Shown here: positions 1 to 8,207 of the stretch, piece by piece
Layout of the letters: each line of letters begins with the position of its first letter
Numbering within the stretch: the first letter of the stretch is position 1
Assembly (NCBI GenBank): GCA_965228045.1
Contig: OZ245789.1
Coordinates: 1,674,001-1,738,000 of the forward strand
Source: JANQEU01 sp965228045
Lineage (GTDB): Bacteria; Bacteroidota; Bacteroidia; Cytophagales; Cyclobacteriaceae
Length of the DNA: 64,000 bases
Direction of reading: 5' to 3'
Translations under genes and position numbers: made by a program
The notes under the pieces: generated by a model
Told to the model about the DNA's origin: nothing
The model's database searches: none
What the model saw: the letters and a program-made list of their open reading frames with translations, nothing else

Positions 1-615
1 ATCTGTGGAATTTTGGCTTTTGCGTCTGGTCTTCTGTTACTGTTTGTGGCTTTTGGGGATCAATGGGCATATTTTATGACTTACCTTGGAATAGGTATAG
101 CCAGTATCATAGCTGCCATTGCCTACACTGTAGGCAAAAAACCGTATGGATATTTAGGACTAGGTGATCTTTTCGTCTTTATTTTTTTTGGTTTGGTGGG
201 GGTTTACGGAAGCTATTTTTTGTATACCAAATATCTGGATCCCCAGGTAATTTTGACCGCATCTGCTTGTGGGTTTCTTTCTATGGGGGTGTTGAATGTA
301 AACAACATACGCGACATAGAATCGGATGAAAAAGCCGGCAAAAGGTCCATACCAGTGCGAATCGGTAAAAATCCTGCCATCATTTATCATGCATTTCTGT
401 TGGCCGGAGCCGCAATCACATCAATCTTTTATGCCTATCTAAATTTCGAAAATCCTTATTCTTGGGTGTTCCTTTCGGTAATGATTTTATGGGCTCGTAA
501 CCTCCTAGCCGTCATCCGACTGGAGGGAATGCAACTGGATCCATTTCTTCGGCAACTGGCCATTTCTACGCTTCTGTTTGTGCTACTATTCGGATTGGGT
601 GTTTATCTTGGTTAG
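1..615 (+). CDS. menA: 1,4-dihydroxy-2-naphthoate prenyltransferase (MenA-like), C-terminal part
   Basis: The reading frame is open to the left edge, so the N-terminus, including the first Asp-rich motif, lies outside the window; 204 residues are visible. Several hydrophobic helices flank a loop reading NNIRDIESDEKAGKRSIPVR, the second Asp-rich motif of the UbiA superfamily in the form typical of MenA. MenA joins a polyprenyl chain to dihydroxynaphthoate at the cytoplasmic membrane in menaquinone synthesis, and menaquinone is the usual quinone of Bacteroidota. The last gene segment is a final membrane helix, as expected. Another UbiA-family enzyme is possible, but the motif favours MenA. Confidence 0.85.
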   Translation: MCGILAFASGLLLLFVAFGDQWAYFMTYLGIGIASIIAAIAYTVGKKPYGYLGLGDLFVFIFFGLVGVYGSYFLYTKYLDPQVILTASACGFLSMGVLNVNNIRDIESDEKAGKRSIPVRIGKNPAIIYHAFLLAGAAITSIFYAYLNFENPYSWVFLSVMILWARNLLAVIRLEGMQLDPFLRQLAISTLLFVLLFGLGVYLG

Positions 616-637
616 AATGTGGTCAGAAAGTCACATT
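616..637 (+). terminator. weak hairpin after menA
   Basis: AATGTG and CACATT form a 6-bp stem with a 10-base loop directly after the menA stop codon. There is no clear T-run after it, so it is only a possible weak terminator. Confidence 0.25.
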
Positions 638-705
638 TGGATGACCAAATCCCCTTTTAGCTCAGAATTTTATTATCTTGTCCGTCCTCAAACCAACGAA
701 ATAAA

Positions 706-1545
706 ATGAATAAAATACTCGTACCTTTTGACTTCTCCGATTCTGCACAAAATGCACTTGACTTTGCTATTCAGCTTGCACCAAAAGCAAAAGCCAAAGA
801 GATATTGTTGCTTAATGTCATTGAGCATCCTTCGGAATCAAGGTTGAAATTCATGGGGGTTACACCCGCAGATCCAATGGAAAATGTGTATTTCACAAAA
901 CTCGTCCAGGTGACCAAAGAGAAGTTGGAGGACAGGATTTTTTCTACCAAGTCAGAAGTTGAGATCAGGTATAAAATACATCTCGGTAGTCCTTATCAAA
1001 CGCTTGTGGATGAAGTGGCTTCGGAAGATGTGGACCTTGTGATCATGGGAACGAAAGGCGTCGACGGTCTGGATGAAATGTTTGTTGGGTCAAATGCTGA
1101 GAAAGTGGTCCGAAACGCACGCTGTCCGGTAATTACCATGCAGGAAAAATCTGTTGCGGATAAAATCAACAACATTGTGTTCGCATCAAATTTCCATGAC
1201 ATTCAGTCCACATTTGTGGAAAAAGTGAAGGAATTACAGTCCTTTACTAATTCGACATTGAAAATCGTAAAGATCAATACTCCGGCAAATTTCACTACCC
1301 AGCGGCATGATCTGAAGCAGATGAATGACTTTGTGAAAAACTACGACGTAAAGAATTACACTATCGATATCTACAATTATACCAACGAAGAAGATGGTAT
1401 TATCTATTTCGCCGAAGACGTAGACGCTGATATGATCGCGTTGGGGACAAATCAGAGGACAGGGTTCGATCATTTTCTGCTTGGTAGTATTGCAGAGGAT
1501 GTCGTTAACCATTCCCGACGCCCGGTTTGGACCATGAGTATTTAA
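706..1545 (+). CDS. universal stress protein, tandem UspA domains
   Basis: A 279-residue protein made of two UspA domains, roughly residues 1-145 and 150-279. Each begins or ends with the usual landmarks: the N-terminal ILVPFDFSDSAQNAL strand and helix, then MGTKGVDGLDEMFVGSNAE in the first half and LGTNQRTGFDHFLLGSIAE in the second, matching the G-x2-G-x9-G-S phosphate-binding loop (spacing slightly variable). Both halves end in the R-x-P-V strand. ATP-binding Usp proteins accumulate under stress or growth arrest in the cytoplasm. It stands alone between menA and the his operon. Family is clear; its specific role is not. Confidence 0.92.
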   Translation: MNKILVPFDFSDSAQNALDFAIQLAPKAKAKEILLLNVIEHPSESRLKFMGVTPADPMENVYFTKLVQVTKEKLEDRIFSTKSEVEIRYKIHLGSPYQTLVDEVASEDVDLVIMGTKGVDGLDEMFVGSNAEKVVRNARCPVITMQEKSVADKINNIVFASNFHDIQSTFVEKVKELQSFTNSTLKIVKINTPANFTTQRHDLKQMNDFVKNYDVKNYTIDIYNYTNEEDGIIYFAEDVDADMIALGTNQRTGFDHFLLGSIAEDVVNHSRRPVWTMSI

Positions 1546-1604
1546 GCGAATATTACCTTTCGAACAAAAAAGATACTGAGTGCTGTTTAATAGGCAGTTA
1601 ACAC

Positions 1605-1612
1605 TAATTTTG
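1605..1612 (+). promoter_or_regulatory. candidate -7 promoter element of the his operon
   Basis: TAATTTTG matches exactly the Bacteroidota -7 consensus TAnnTTTG. A good -33 TTTG is not visible at the expected distance. If used, transcription would begin within a few bases of the ATG of the histidine-rich leader frame at 1618, making that frame almost leaderless. Confidence 0.45.
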
Positions 1613-1617
1613 TGGCC

Positions 1618-1662
1618 ATGATCGAAATCAATACCCATTTGCATCATTCTCATGCCCGTTAA
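1618..1662 (+). CDS. hisL: histidine-rich leader peptide of the his operon
   Basis: A 14-codon frame, ATG to TAA, reads MIEINTHLHHSHAR: four histidines at positions 7, 9, 10 and 12. It ends 53 bases before hisG and directly follows a candidate -7 element. Clusters of codons for the end product in a short frame ahead of its biosynthetic operon are the hallmark of ribosome-mediated attenuation, known for his operons in Proteobacteria. The gene is too short for routine gene finders. The composition and position are seen directly; the regulatory role is inferred. Confidence 0.72.
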   Translation: MIEINTHLHHSHAR

Positions 1663-1717
1663 TTTTGGGATTTAGTCCTCGGTCAAAACTCAACCTAAAA
1701 ATTACTTGATATTCGAT
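1621..1717 (+). promoter_or_regulatory. candidate translational attenuator pairing leader peptide to hisG start
   Basis: Bases 1621-1631 (ATCGAAATCAA) are complementary to 1706-1717 (TTGATATTCGAT) over 11 base pairs with a single bulged A at 1711. The right arm takes in the first two bases of the hisG ATG at 1716. The left arm lies in leader codons just upstream of the His codons. A ribosome stalled at 1636-1653 would cover the left arm and free the hisG start; a ribosome that finishes the leader would let the helix form. No U-run follows a hairpin here, so control of translation fits better than transcription termination. Confidence 0.5.
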
Positions 1718-2573
1718 GAATGCTGTAAAAATAGCGGTTCAGAAATCCGGCAGACTTAGTGAAGATTCTCTTCAACTTTTTAAGGAGTGCGGGATAAAAA
1801 TGAATAATGGAGCCAGAAAGCTGAAGGCTGTCTCATCCAATTTTCCCGTTGAATTTCTTTTCCTCAGGGATGATGACATCCCCGGATATGTTGAAGATGG
1901 AATCGCGGACCTGGGAGTGATTGGACAAAATGTGCTGATAGAATCAGGCAAAGAGGTGAAAGAAATCAAAACGCTTGGCTTTTCGAGGTGCCGCCTTTCA
2001 CTTGCTATTCCACGGGAAGTGGATTACCCAGGTCTGGATTACTTCAAAGGGAAGAGTATCGCCACCTCATACCCTAAGGTGTTGGGTGACTTCCTGACCC
2101 AAAATGGGATACAATCGGACATTCACGAGATAAGTGGTTCGGTGGAGATAGCCCCTGGTATCGGGTTAGCGGAAGGCATTTGTGACATCGTGAGTTCCGG
2201 CAGCACCTTACTAAGCAACGGATTGAAAGAGGTGGCAACTGTCATGAAGTCTGAAGCGACATTGATCTCCAATAACACTTTGACTGAGGAGAAGAATTCC
2301 ATAGTGCAGCAACTTCTGTTTAGAATCAGTGCCGTTTTGGAAGGCAAGAACAATAAATATGTATTGCTCAATGCTCCTAATGAAAAAATTGAGGAGATCG
2401 TGCGCTTACTACCCGGGATGAGATCACCAACGGTCCTACCCCTGGCCAATGACAATTGGAGCAGTATTCATTCCGTGATTCATGAGGATGAGTTCTGGGA
2501 GAACATTGAGAAGCTTAGGGCCGTCGGAGCGGAAGGTATTTTGGTTGTCCCAATTGAGAAAATGATCCGGTAA
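1716..2573 (+). CDS. hisG: ATP phosphoribosyltransferase
   Basis: 285 residues, the length of the long form of HisG that carries a C-terminal ACT-like regulatory domain (here about residues 210-285) and works without HisZ. It condenses ATP with PRPP in the first, feedback-controlled step of histidine synthesis. IAVQKSGRL at the N-terminus and the PRPP-binding segment DIVSSGSTLLSNGLKE (about residues 158-173) are visible. The ATG at 1716 follows the leader-peptide region and shares bases with its proposed pairing arm. The stop overlaps the hisD start by one base (TAATG), so the two are probably translationally coupled. Confidence 0.96.
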   Translation: MNAVKIAVQKSGRLSEDSLQLFKECGIKMNNGARKLKAVSSNFPVEFLFLRDDDIPGYVEDGIADLGVIGQNVLIESGKEVKEIKTLGFSRCRLSLAIPREVDYPGLDYFKGKSIATSYPKVLGDFLTQNGIQSDIHEISGSVEIAPGIGLAEGICDIVSSGSTLLSNGLKEVATVMKSEATLISNNTLTEEKNSIVQQLLFRISAVLEGKNNKYVLLNAPNEKIEEIVRLLPGMRSPTVLPLANDNWSSIHSVIHEDEFWENIEKLRAVGAEGILVVPIEKMIR

Positions 2574-3859
2574 TGAAGATTTACGAGTATACTGATTTAA
2601 ATCAGATCAAACCCGCCCTGACCCGCCCAACCATCGACAATTCAAGGATAGAAGGTATAGTAAGGCCCATATTGGACAAAGTAAAAAGAGGTGGAGATAA
2701 AGCACTTCTGAAATTCGCATTGGAGTATGACCATGTACAACTGGAAAGTCTTTGGGTTTCAAAAAAAGAAATAGAATCTGCTGAAAACAAGGTAGATAAG
2801 TCCCTAAAGGAGGCCATAAAAATTGCTTCCGAAAACATAAGGAAGTTTCATGAGCTGCAGATAAGTGATGAGCAGAGACTGGAGGTGATGTCCGGTGTTA
2901 CATGCTATCGTAAATCTGTTCCAATCCAAAAGGTGGGTCTATATGTACCCGGAGGCACAGCACCGTTATTCTCTACAGTACTCATGCTCGGTATCCCGGC
3001 AACAATTGCAGGGTGCAAGGAGATCATACTGGCATCACCCTCTAACAAAGTGGGCGAGATCAATCCGGTAGTGCTGTACTCAGCCAATCTGCTTGGTATT
3101 GAGAAAATTCTAAAGCTGGGAGGCGCTCATGCGATCGGAGCCATGGCCTATGGGACCGAATCTGTTCCGGCCGTTGACAAGATTTTTGGTCCAGGGAATC
3201 AGTATGTTACGGCTGCCAAGCAATTAGTAGCACGGGACACGGTGTCGATTGATATGCCGGCCGGACCATCGGAAGTGATGGTCATTGTGGATGAGGACAG
3301 CAAAGCATCTTTTGCCGCGGCGGACTTACTTTCGCAGGCAGAACATGGTGTTGACAGCCAGGTGGTGCTGGTATCCAAAAGCAAAAAGAAAACAGCGAAG
3401 ATTTTAGACCGGGTTCAAAAGCAACTAAAGAGCTTACCGCGGATGGCAATTGCCAAAAGCGCTTTAGATAACAGTTCAGCTATCATCGCGAAAAAGAATG
3501 AAGACATCGTGGACATCATCAACACCTACGCTCCGGAACACCTGATCGTCAACGTAGAAAACCCGATGGAAATAGTAGATAAGGTGGTTAACGCCGGATC
3601 GATTTTTATAGGTCCTTATGCGCCCGAATCCGCTGGTGATTATGCTTCTGGTACAAATCATACGTTGCCTACCAACGGCTGGGCAAGATCCTACTCAGGA
3701 GTTTCAGTAGATAGTTTTGTCAAGCAAATTACTTACCAGGAGATTACTGATAAAGGCATACAGAAACTTGGGCCGGAAATAGAAAAAATGGCAGAGGCAG
3801 AATCCCTTGTCGCTCATAAAAATGCAGTTTCAATTCGGCTAAAGCACCTAAAAAAGTAA
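2573..3859 (+). CDS. hisD: histidinol dehydrogenase
   Basis: 428 residues, normal for HisD. The enzyme oxidises histidinol to histidine in two NAD-dependent steps, the last reactions of the pathway, with a bound zinc. The GLYVPGGTAPLFSTVLM segment, the LLSQAEHG segment with its Gln-His zinc ligands, and YAPEHL with the catalytic Glu-His pair are all present. It overlaps hisG by one base at the start and hisC by one base at the end, both as TAATG, so it is part of a tightly coupled operon. Confidence 0.97.
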   Translation: MKIYEYTDLNQIKPALTRPTIDNSRIEGIVRPILDKVKRGGDKALLKFALEYDHVQLESLWVSKKEIESAENKVDKSLKEAIKIASENIRKFHELQISDEQRLEVMSGVTCYRKSVPIQKVGLYVPGGTAPLFSTVLMLGIPATIAGCKEIILASPSNKVGEINPVVLYSANLLGIEKILKLGGAHAIGAMAYGTESVPAVDKIFGPGNQYVTAAKQLVARDTVSIDMPAGPSEVMVIVDEDSKASFAAADLLSQAEHGVDSQVVLVSKSKKKTAKILDRVQKQLKSLPRMAIAKSALDNSSAIIAKKNEDIVDIINTYAPEHLIVNVENPMEIVDKVVNAGSIFIGPYAPESAGDYASGTNHTLPTNGWARSYSGVSVDSFVKQITYQEITDKGIQKLGPEIEKMAEAESLVAHKNAVSIRLKHLKK

Positions 3860-4899
3860 TGGACATCGAACAGCTAATAAGGCCGCATCTCCGGGACCTA
3901 AAACCATACACTTCTGCCAGGGATGAGTACAGTGGATCTGGTATTCTGTTGGACGCAAACGAAAACCCTCATGGTTCTGTAGCCGGGGAGCATTGGAATA
4001 GATACCCCGATCCACACCATAAGTCATTAAAGGGGGCAATTTCAGGTATTAAAGGTGTTCCGGTGGAAAAGATTTTTCTGGGGAATGGAAGCGATGAGCC
4101 AATAGACTTATTGATTCGGCTTTTTTGTGAACCCGGTAAGGACAGAATCCTTATCTGCAGTCCAACCTATGGTATGTATAGGGTAGCTGCTGATATTCAT
4201 AATATCCCGGTTGACGATGCACCCCTAACCAGAGAATTTCAGCTTGACCTGGCTAAAGTCGACGCGACGCTTACACCTGATACCAAAATAACCTTTCTAT
4301 GTTCTCCCAATAATCCATCTGGCAATAAACTAAGAAGAGATGACATGCTGGCAGTGGTAAGGAATACAGATGGTATTGTAGTAGTGGATGAAGCATACAT
4401 AGATTTTTGTCAGGAAGATTCACTGATGAGATACATTGATCATTTTCCAAACCTGGTCATTCTACATACATTTAGTAAAGCCTGGGGTCTGGCTGGATTT
4501 CGACTCGGAATGGCATGTTCCAACCCCGAAATCATCTCCTATCTCGAAAAAATCAAAGCACCTTATAATCTTAGTGGAATCGTACAGCAGAAAGGGCTTT
4601 CATCGTTACTAAACTTTCAAAAAAAGGAGGCCTGGGTCAAGGAGTTAATTGCGGAGCGTAAGAGAATGAGTCAGGAGTTAAGTACTTATAATTGTGTCAA
4701 ACATGTATATCCCAGTGATGCGAATTTTCTACTGGTTAAGTTCGATAATGCCAAAGACGCATTGAGGGTATTCCATGACGAGGGTATTATCGTAAGGGAT
4801 CGATCAAATGTCCCTGGATGTGAGGAGTGTTTACGTATCACAATAGGAACTTTGGCAGAAAATGATAAGGTGTTAACAGCTTTGAGCGCAATAAATTAA
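3859..4899 (+). CDS. hisC: histidinol-phosphate aminotransferase
   Basis: 346 residues, a class I/II PLP-dependent aminotransferase that converts imidazole acetol phosphate to histidinol phosphate. LDANENPHG near the N-terminus, SPNNPSGN in the middle, VVDEAYIDF, and the PLP lysine in HTFSKAWGLAGFRLGM (Lys207) are clear. Its start overlaps hisD by one base and its stop is immediately followed by the hisB ATG. Operon position makes HisC far more likely than another aminotransferase of the same fold. Confidence 0.96.
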   Translation: MDIEQLIRPHLRDLKPYTSARDEYSGSGILLDANENPHGSVAGEHWNRYPDPHHKSLKGAISGIKGVPVEKIFLGNGSDEPIDLLIRLFCEPGKDRILICSPTYGMYRVAADIHNIPVDDAPLTREFQLDLAKVDATLTPDTKITFLCSPNNPSGNKLRRDDMLAVVRNTDGIVVVDEAYIDFCQEDSLMRYIDHFPNLVILHTFSKAWGLAGFRLGMACSNPEIISYLEKIKAPYNLSGIVQQKGLSSLLNFQKKEAWVKELIAERKRMSQELSTYNCVKHVYPSDANFLLVKFDNAKDALRVFHDEGIIVRDRSNVPGCEECLRITIGTLAENDKVLTALSAIN

Positions 4900-5994
4900 A
4901 TGAAGCCGATACTGTTTATAGATCGTGATGGCACAATCGTCTCGGAGACTGACGACGAAAAAGTGGATAATGTAGAGAAGGTAAGCTTTCTTCCGGAGGT
5001 GCTTTATTACCTGAGGAAAATTCAGGCTGAGGGCGACTTTCTATTGGTGATGGTTTCCAATCAGGATGGTCTTGGAACCAGGGATTTTCCCTTTTCCGAG
5101 TTTTACCCCGTTCATAACTTTATAATGCGTTTACTGGTTTCACAGGGCATAAAGTTCGACTTTGTTCATATTGATGAGCATTGGGAATCCGATAAACATG
5201 AAAATCGCAAGCCTGGTACAGGTATGCTGAAGTCCTATCTAAAAGGTGGTTACGACATTAAAAATAGCTTTGTAATAGGAGATAGGGTCACGGATGTCCA
5301 GCTGGCCGAGAATCTTGGTTGTAGGTCGATCCATATTGCAGCGGAGAATATCACAGGAGCTGATCTCACCACTTTGAGCTGGAAAGAGATCTATGAATTT
5401 CTTATCCTCAAACCCCGAAAAGTAACCGTGGATAGGAAGACAAACGAAACCCAAATATCTATAGCCCTTAACCTTGACGGCAATGGTACCTCAGATGTAA
5501 GTACGGGTTTGCCATTTTTTGATCACATGCTGGATCAACTGGGAAAACATGGTGGATTTGATCTAAAAATCGAAGTCAAAGGTGATTTGGAGATTGACGA
5601 GCATCATACAATTGAGGATACGGCGCTGGCATTGGGGGAGGCTTTTGGGAAAGCATTGGGAAATAAAAAAGGCATTAATCGGTATGGGTTCCTTCTACCC
5701 ATGGATGATGCACTCGCTCAGGTAGGAATTGATTTTGGTGGAAGGCCCTGGATCCAATGGGAGGCCGAATTTAAAAGAGAAAAAATCGGTGATATGCCGA
5801 CAGAGATGTTTTTTCACTTTTTCAAATCCTTTTCAGATACTTCAAAATCGAATCTCAACATCAAAGTCGAAGGGGACAATGAGCATCATAAGATTGAAGC
5901 TGTCTTCAAGGCTTTCGCCAAAACGCTGAAAATGGCAGTGGAGCGGGATGTTCAGGCGCTGGATTCATTACCAAGCACGAAAGGAACACTTTAA
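4900..5994 (+). CDS. hisB: bifunctional histidinol-phosphatase / imidazoleglycerol-phosphate dehydratase
   Basis: 364 residues in two domains. Residues 1 to about 165 form a HAD phosphatase with FIDRDGT (nucleophile Asp8, acid Asp10) and VIGDRVTDVQLAENLG. Residues about 170-364 form the dehydratase, with DEHHTIED (His235-His236 region, manganese ligands), a second EHHKIEA and the FFDHMLDQ segment. The fused form matches enterobacterial HisB and is common in Bacteroidota. It is the last his gene here: hisH, hisA, hisF and hisI do not follow. Confidence 0.96.
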   Translation: MKPILFIDRDGTIVSETDDEKVDNVEKVSFLPEVLYYLRKIQAEGDFLLVMVSNQDGLGTRDFPFSEFYPVHNFIMRLLVSQGIKFDFVHIDEHWESDKHENRKPGTGMLKSYLKGGYDIKNSFVIGDRVTDVQLAENLGCRSIHIAAENITGADLTTLSWKEIYEFLILKPRKVTVDRKTNETQISIALNLDGNGTSDVSTGLPFFDHMLDQLGKHGGFDLKIEVKGDLEIDEHHTIEDTALALGEAFGKALGNKKGINRYGFLLPMDDALAQVGIDFGGRPWIQWEAEFKREKIGDMPTEMFFHFFKSFSDTSKSNLNIKVEGDNEHHKIEAVFKAFAKTLKMAVERDVQALDSLPSTKGTL

Positions 5995-6013
5995 ACCAGT
6001 ATTTTCACGAAAA

Positions 6014-6029
6014 TCATACTTAAGTATGA
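6014..6029. promoter_or_regulatory. 16-bp perfect palindrome upstream of VOC gene
   Basis: TCATACTTAAGTATGA is its own reverse complement. It lies 20 bases after the hisB stop and 49 bases before the likely VOC start, a good place for an operator bound by a dimeric regulator. The binding protein is unknown. Confidence 0.45.
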
Positions 6030-6036
6030 GTCACGT

Positions 6037-6052
6037 ATCCCTGAAAAGGGAT
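6037..6052 (+). terminator. possible hairpin terminator after hisB
   Basis: ATCCCT-GAAA-AGGGAT is a perfect 6-bp stem closed by a GNRA-type tetraloop and followed by TGTTTT. It may end his transcription or act in the leader of the following gene. The T-run is short and interrupted. Confidence 0.4.
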
Positions 6053-6077
6053 TGTTTTGACTCAAAAAATACAAGTT

Positions 6078-6503
6078 ATGAGTAAGCGAAAAGTCAAAGG
6101 AATAGGCGGAGTCTTTTTTAAATGTAAAGATCCGGAATCCATCAAATCATGGTACCGCGAGCACCTGGGATTCAATACAGATCAATATGGCGCCTTATTT
6201 CAGTTCCGTAAATTTTCCAATCCCGATCAGCCTGGCTATCTGCAGTGGAGTCCTATGAGTCTGGAAACAGATCATTTCAATCCTTCTGAAAAGCAGTTCA
6301 TGATAAATTACAGAGTCGATGACCTGGTAAACCTGGTTTCAGAATTAAAGGCTGCGGGCGTGGAGGTAGTAGATGAGATAGAAGAGTACGATTACGGAAA
6401 GTTTGTACATATAATGGATCCGGAGGGCAATAAGATTGAGTTATGGGAACCTGTGGATGAAGTCTTTGAGAAGGGATATAGCGATAACGCCATGGGGGAG
6501 TAG
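6078..6503 (+). CDS. VOC superfamily (glyoxalase/dioxygenase-like) protein
   Basis: 141 residues from the ATG at 6078; an in-frame TTG at 6057 would add seven residues but the ATG fits better. It has a vicinal-oxygen-chelate fold pattern: GVFFKCKDPESIKSWYREHL at the start, a central YRVDDLVNLVSELKAAGVEV helix, and the final HIMDPEGNKIELWEPVD strand typical of glyoxalase/bleomycin-resistance-like proteins, with a C-terminal Glu metal ligand. The substrate cannot be told. It stands behind the his operon but is separated from it by a palindrome and a hairpin, so it may be regulated separately. Confidence 0.88.
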   Translation: MSKRKVKGIGGVFFKCKDPESIKSWYREHLGFNTDQYGALFQFRKFSNPDQPGYLQWSPMSLETDHFNPSEKQFMINYRVDDLVNLVSELKAAGVEVVDEIEEYDYGKFVHIMDPEGNKIELWEPVDEVFEKGYSDNAMGE

Positions 6504-6646
6504 AGTAACCTTCATTTGGAAAATCTCAACCTTACGTTGACATGTCTCAGAAATTCCGGTTGGGATCATAAATTACATGATCTCAAAAAGGAATTGAAGA
6601 ATAAAGGGGAGTAGTTACGAAATATTTAAAGGGTATCTTTTAGTAC

Positions 6647-7564
6647 CTAGATCATCGCCTCTCCAATATATCCAATCACCTCAGGATGGGTGAGTACTTT
6701 GTAATGCCCCAGTCCTTTTGTCTCAACAAAATAGGATTCTGTAAAAGTCCCGTTTAATTCCGCTCCACGGTCGAAAGGGACCGTTTGGTCGTCCTGATCA
6801 TACACTAGGTGTAGTTCAACTCCTGATAGGTTTTGGGTCTTACTTCTGAGATCGAAATAATCAATATGTTGGAAATACTCCACCTCTACGCGTCTGCACA
6901 TTTCCGAAAATACGGCATCGGAATATCCCAGATCACTGACCACTTCCCTAAAGAAGTAGGTGGTATGTGAGGGGGCAGCGATGAGAAAGAATTTTTTAGG
7001 TTGGAATTCGGCCGAAAGTTCTGAAAGCATGATACCTGCTGCCAGACCACCAATCGAATATCCTATGACGGCGTGAAATGGGCCGCTTTGAACGTAGTAG
7101 TTTTTCAAAATATCACGAATTTCCGGTAATGCCGTATGAGTGCCATCTGACTTTCCATGGGCTTTCATATCAATACCTTCAACTACATAACCATCATCCA
7201 CAAGCTTTTCAATGATTCTCCTATAGTCAGCAATTTTAGAGTTCCATCCGTGACTAAGAAGTACCCTTGGACCTTCCTCCCCCCACCTGTAAGTAGTAAG
7301 CTTATGGCCAAAGTAAGAAGTAGTAGAGATCACAGCTTTGTCTACCAGTTGCTGCTGCTTTTCGGTAAACCGGCTACGTCCGGGTTTGGTGAAATAGTAC
7401 CAGACTATGTTGCTTGCTAGCTTAGGCGACACATATTGCAAAGCTCCGACACCTTTTTTAACCATTGCTATCTTCCAGTTGGTCTTGGAAGGTCTTTCCT
7501 TGGGTCGGCTCATGTCCTGGTCACCGCCATTGATAAACAAGTATTTTTCTCTAACAGATACCAT
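6647..7564 (-). CDS. alpha/beta hydrolase
   Basis: Up to 305 residues; a second ATG at 7513 (MSRPKERPS) would give 288 and is a reasonable alternative start. LLSHGWNSK is the oxyanion-hole loop, GYSIGG is the nucleophile elbow with the catalytic serine, YDQDDQTVPF carries the likely acid and GLGHYKVL the catalytic histidine, in the usual order. Substrate unknown; an esterase or lipase-like cytoplasmic enzyme is likely because there is no signal peptide. It starts 8 bases after the TetR gene and is probably co-transcribed with and controlled by it. Confidence 0.88.
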   Translation of the reverse strand: MVSVREKYLFINGGDQDMSRPKERPSKTNWKIAMVKKGVGALQYVSPKLASNIVWYYFTKPGRSRFTEKQQQLVDKAVISTTSYFGHKLTTYRWGEEGPRVLLSHGWNSKIADYRRIIEKLVDDGYVVEGIDMKAHGKSDGTHTALPEIRDILKNYYVQSGPFHAVIGYSIGGLAAGIMLSELSAEFQPKKFFLIAAPSHTTYFFREVVSDLGYSDAVFSEMCRRVEVEYFQHIDYFDLRSKTQNLSGVELHLVYDQDDQTVPFDRGAELNGTFTESYFVETKGLGHYKVLTHPEVIGYIGEAMI

Positions 7565-7572
7565 GTGGTATA

Positions 7573-8166
7573 TTATTTAGTGGTTATATGATCTATTTCC
7601 TGATTCAGGTAGTTTTTTATCTGGTGGTATGAACCAAGGTCACCCTCCAGTCTTGACATACTTACTGCTCCTCCTATGGCCGCGTAAAATGTTACGGAGA
7701 ATTGCTCAGCGTTGACGTTTCTGGTAATCTGACCTTCCTGAATTCCCCTGTAGATTATTTTAGCAATGGATGACTTCAGCAGTTGGATGGTTCTGATTAG
7801 TTTGACTCGTAGCTGGGGAAAATTATCGTCTACTTCGGCTACGGAGTTCCAGATAGGGCATCCGCCTTGAATTGGTGGATTTTCAATATAATTTTCATAA
7901 TAGTCGACAATCGCCTTCAACTTTAATGGCGCCGTTTTTTCATTTTTGATCCTGACTCTTAATTCGTCAATCACTTTGTTGATTGCAAAGTCAAATGCCG
8001 CTACCGCTACAGCATCTTTGTTTTCGAAATTCCCATAAATAGATCCCTTCGTGACCCCGGCAGCTTTGGTAATATCCGAAATGGACGTGGCCTTGAAACC
8101 TTTGGTGTTGAACAAGGCTACGGCCTCTGAGATAATGAGCGATTTCGTTAACTCGACTTTATTCAT
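7573..8166 (-). CDS. TetR/AcrR family transcriptional regulator
   Basis: 197 residues. The N-terminal DNA-binding domain reads IISEAVALFNTKGFKATSIS then DITKAAGVTKGSIYGNF, a standard TetR helix-turn-helix. The C-terminal ligand domain contains GCPIWNSVAEVDD, seen in a subgroup of TetR proteins. It precedes the alpha/beta hydrolase gene and an inverted repeat lies just ahead of its own start, so it probably represses itself and the hydrolase until an unknown ligand binds. Confidence 0.93.
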   Translation of the reverse strand: MNKVELTKSLIISEAVALFNTKGFKATSISDITKAAGVTKGSIYGNFENKDAVAVAAFDFAINKVIDELRVRIKNEKTAPLKLKAIVDYYENYIENPPIQGGCPIWNSVAEVDDNFPQLRVKLIRTIQLLKSSIAKIIYRGIQEGQITRNVNAEQFSVTFYAAIGGAVSMSRLEGDLGSYHQIKNYLNQEIDHITTK

Positions 8167-8175
8167 TTTACAAAA

Positions 8176-8189
8176 ATACCAATCGGTAT
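8176..8189 (-). promoter_or_regulatory. candidate TetR operator
   Basis: ATACC-AATC-GGTAT is an inverted repeat with 5-bp arms, located 10 bases upstream of the TetR start codon. Position and symmetry suit autoregulation of the TetR-hydrolase pair. Confidence 0.55.
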
Positions 8190-8207
8190 ATTATTACGCA
8201 AAAAATA

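Noticed and set aside
6503..6647. Terminator between the convergent VOC and hydrolase genes
   Set aside because: Only a 4-bp stem (GGTA/TACC) with an 8-base loop could be found; too weak to call.
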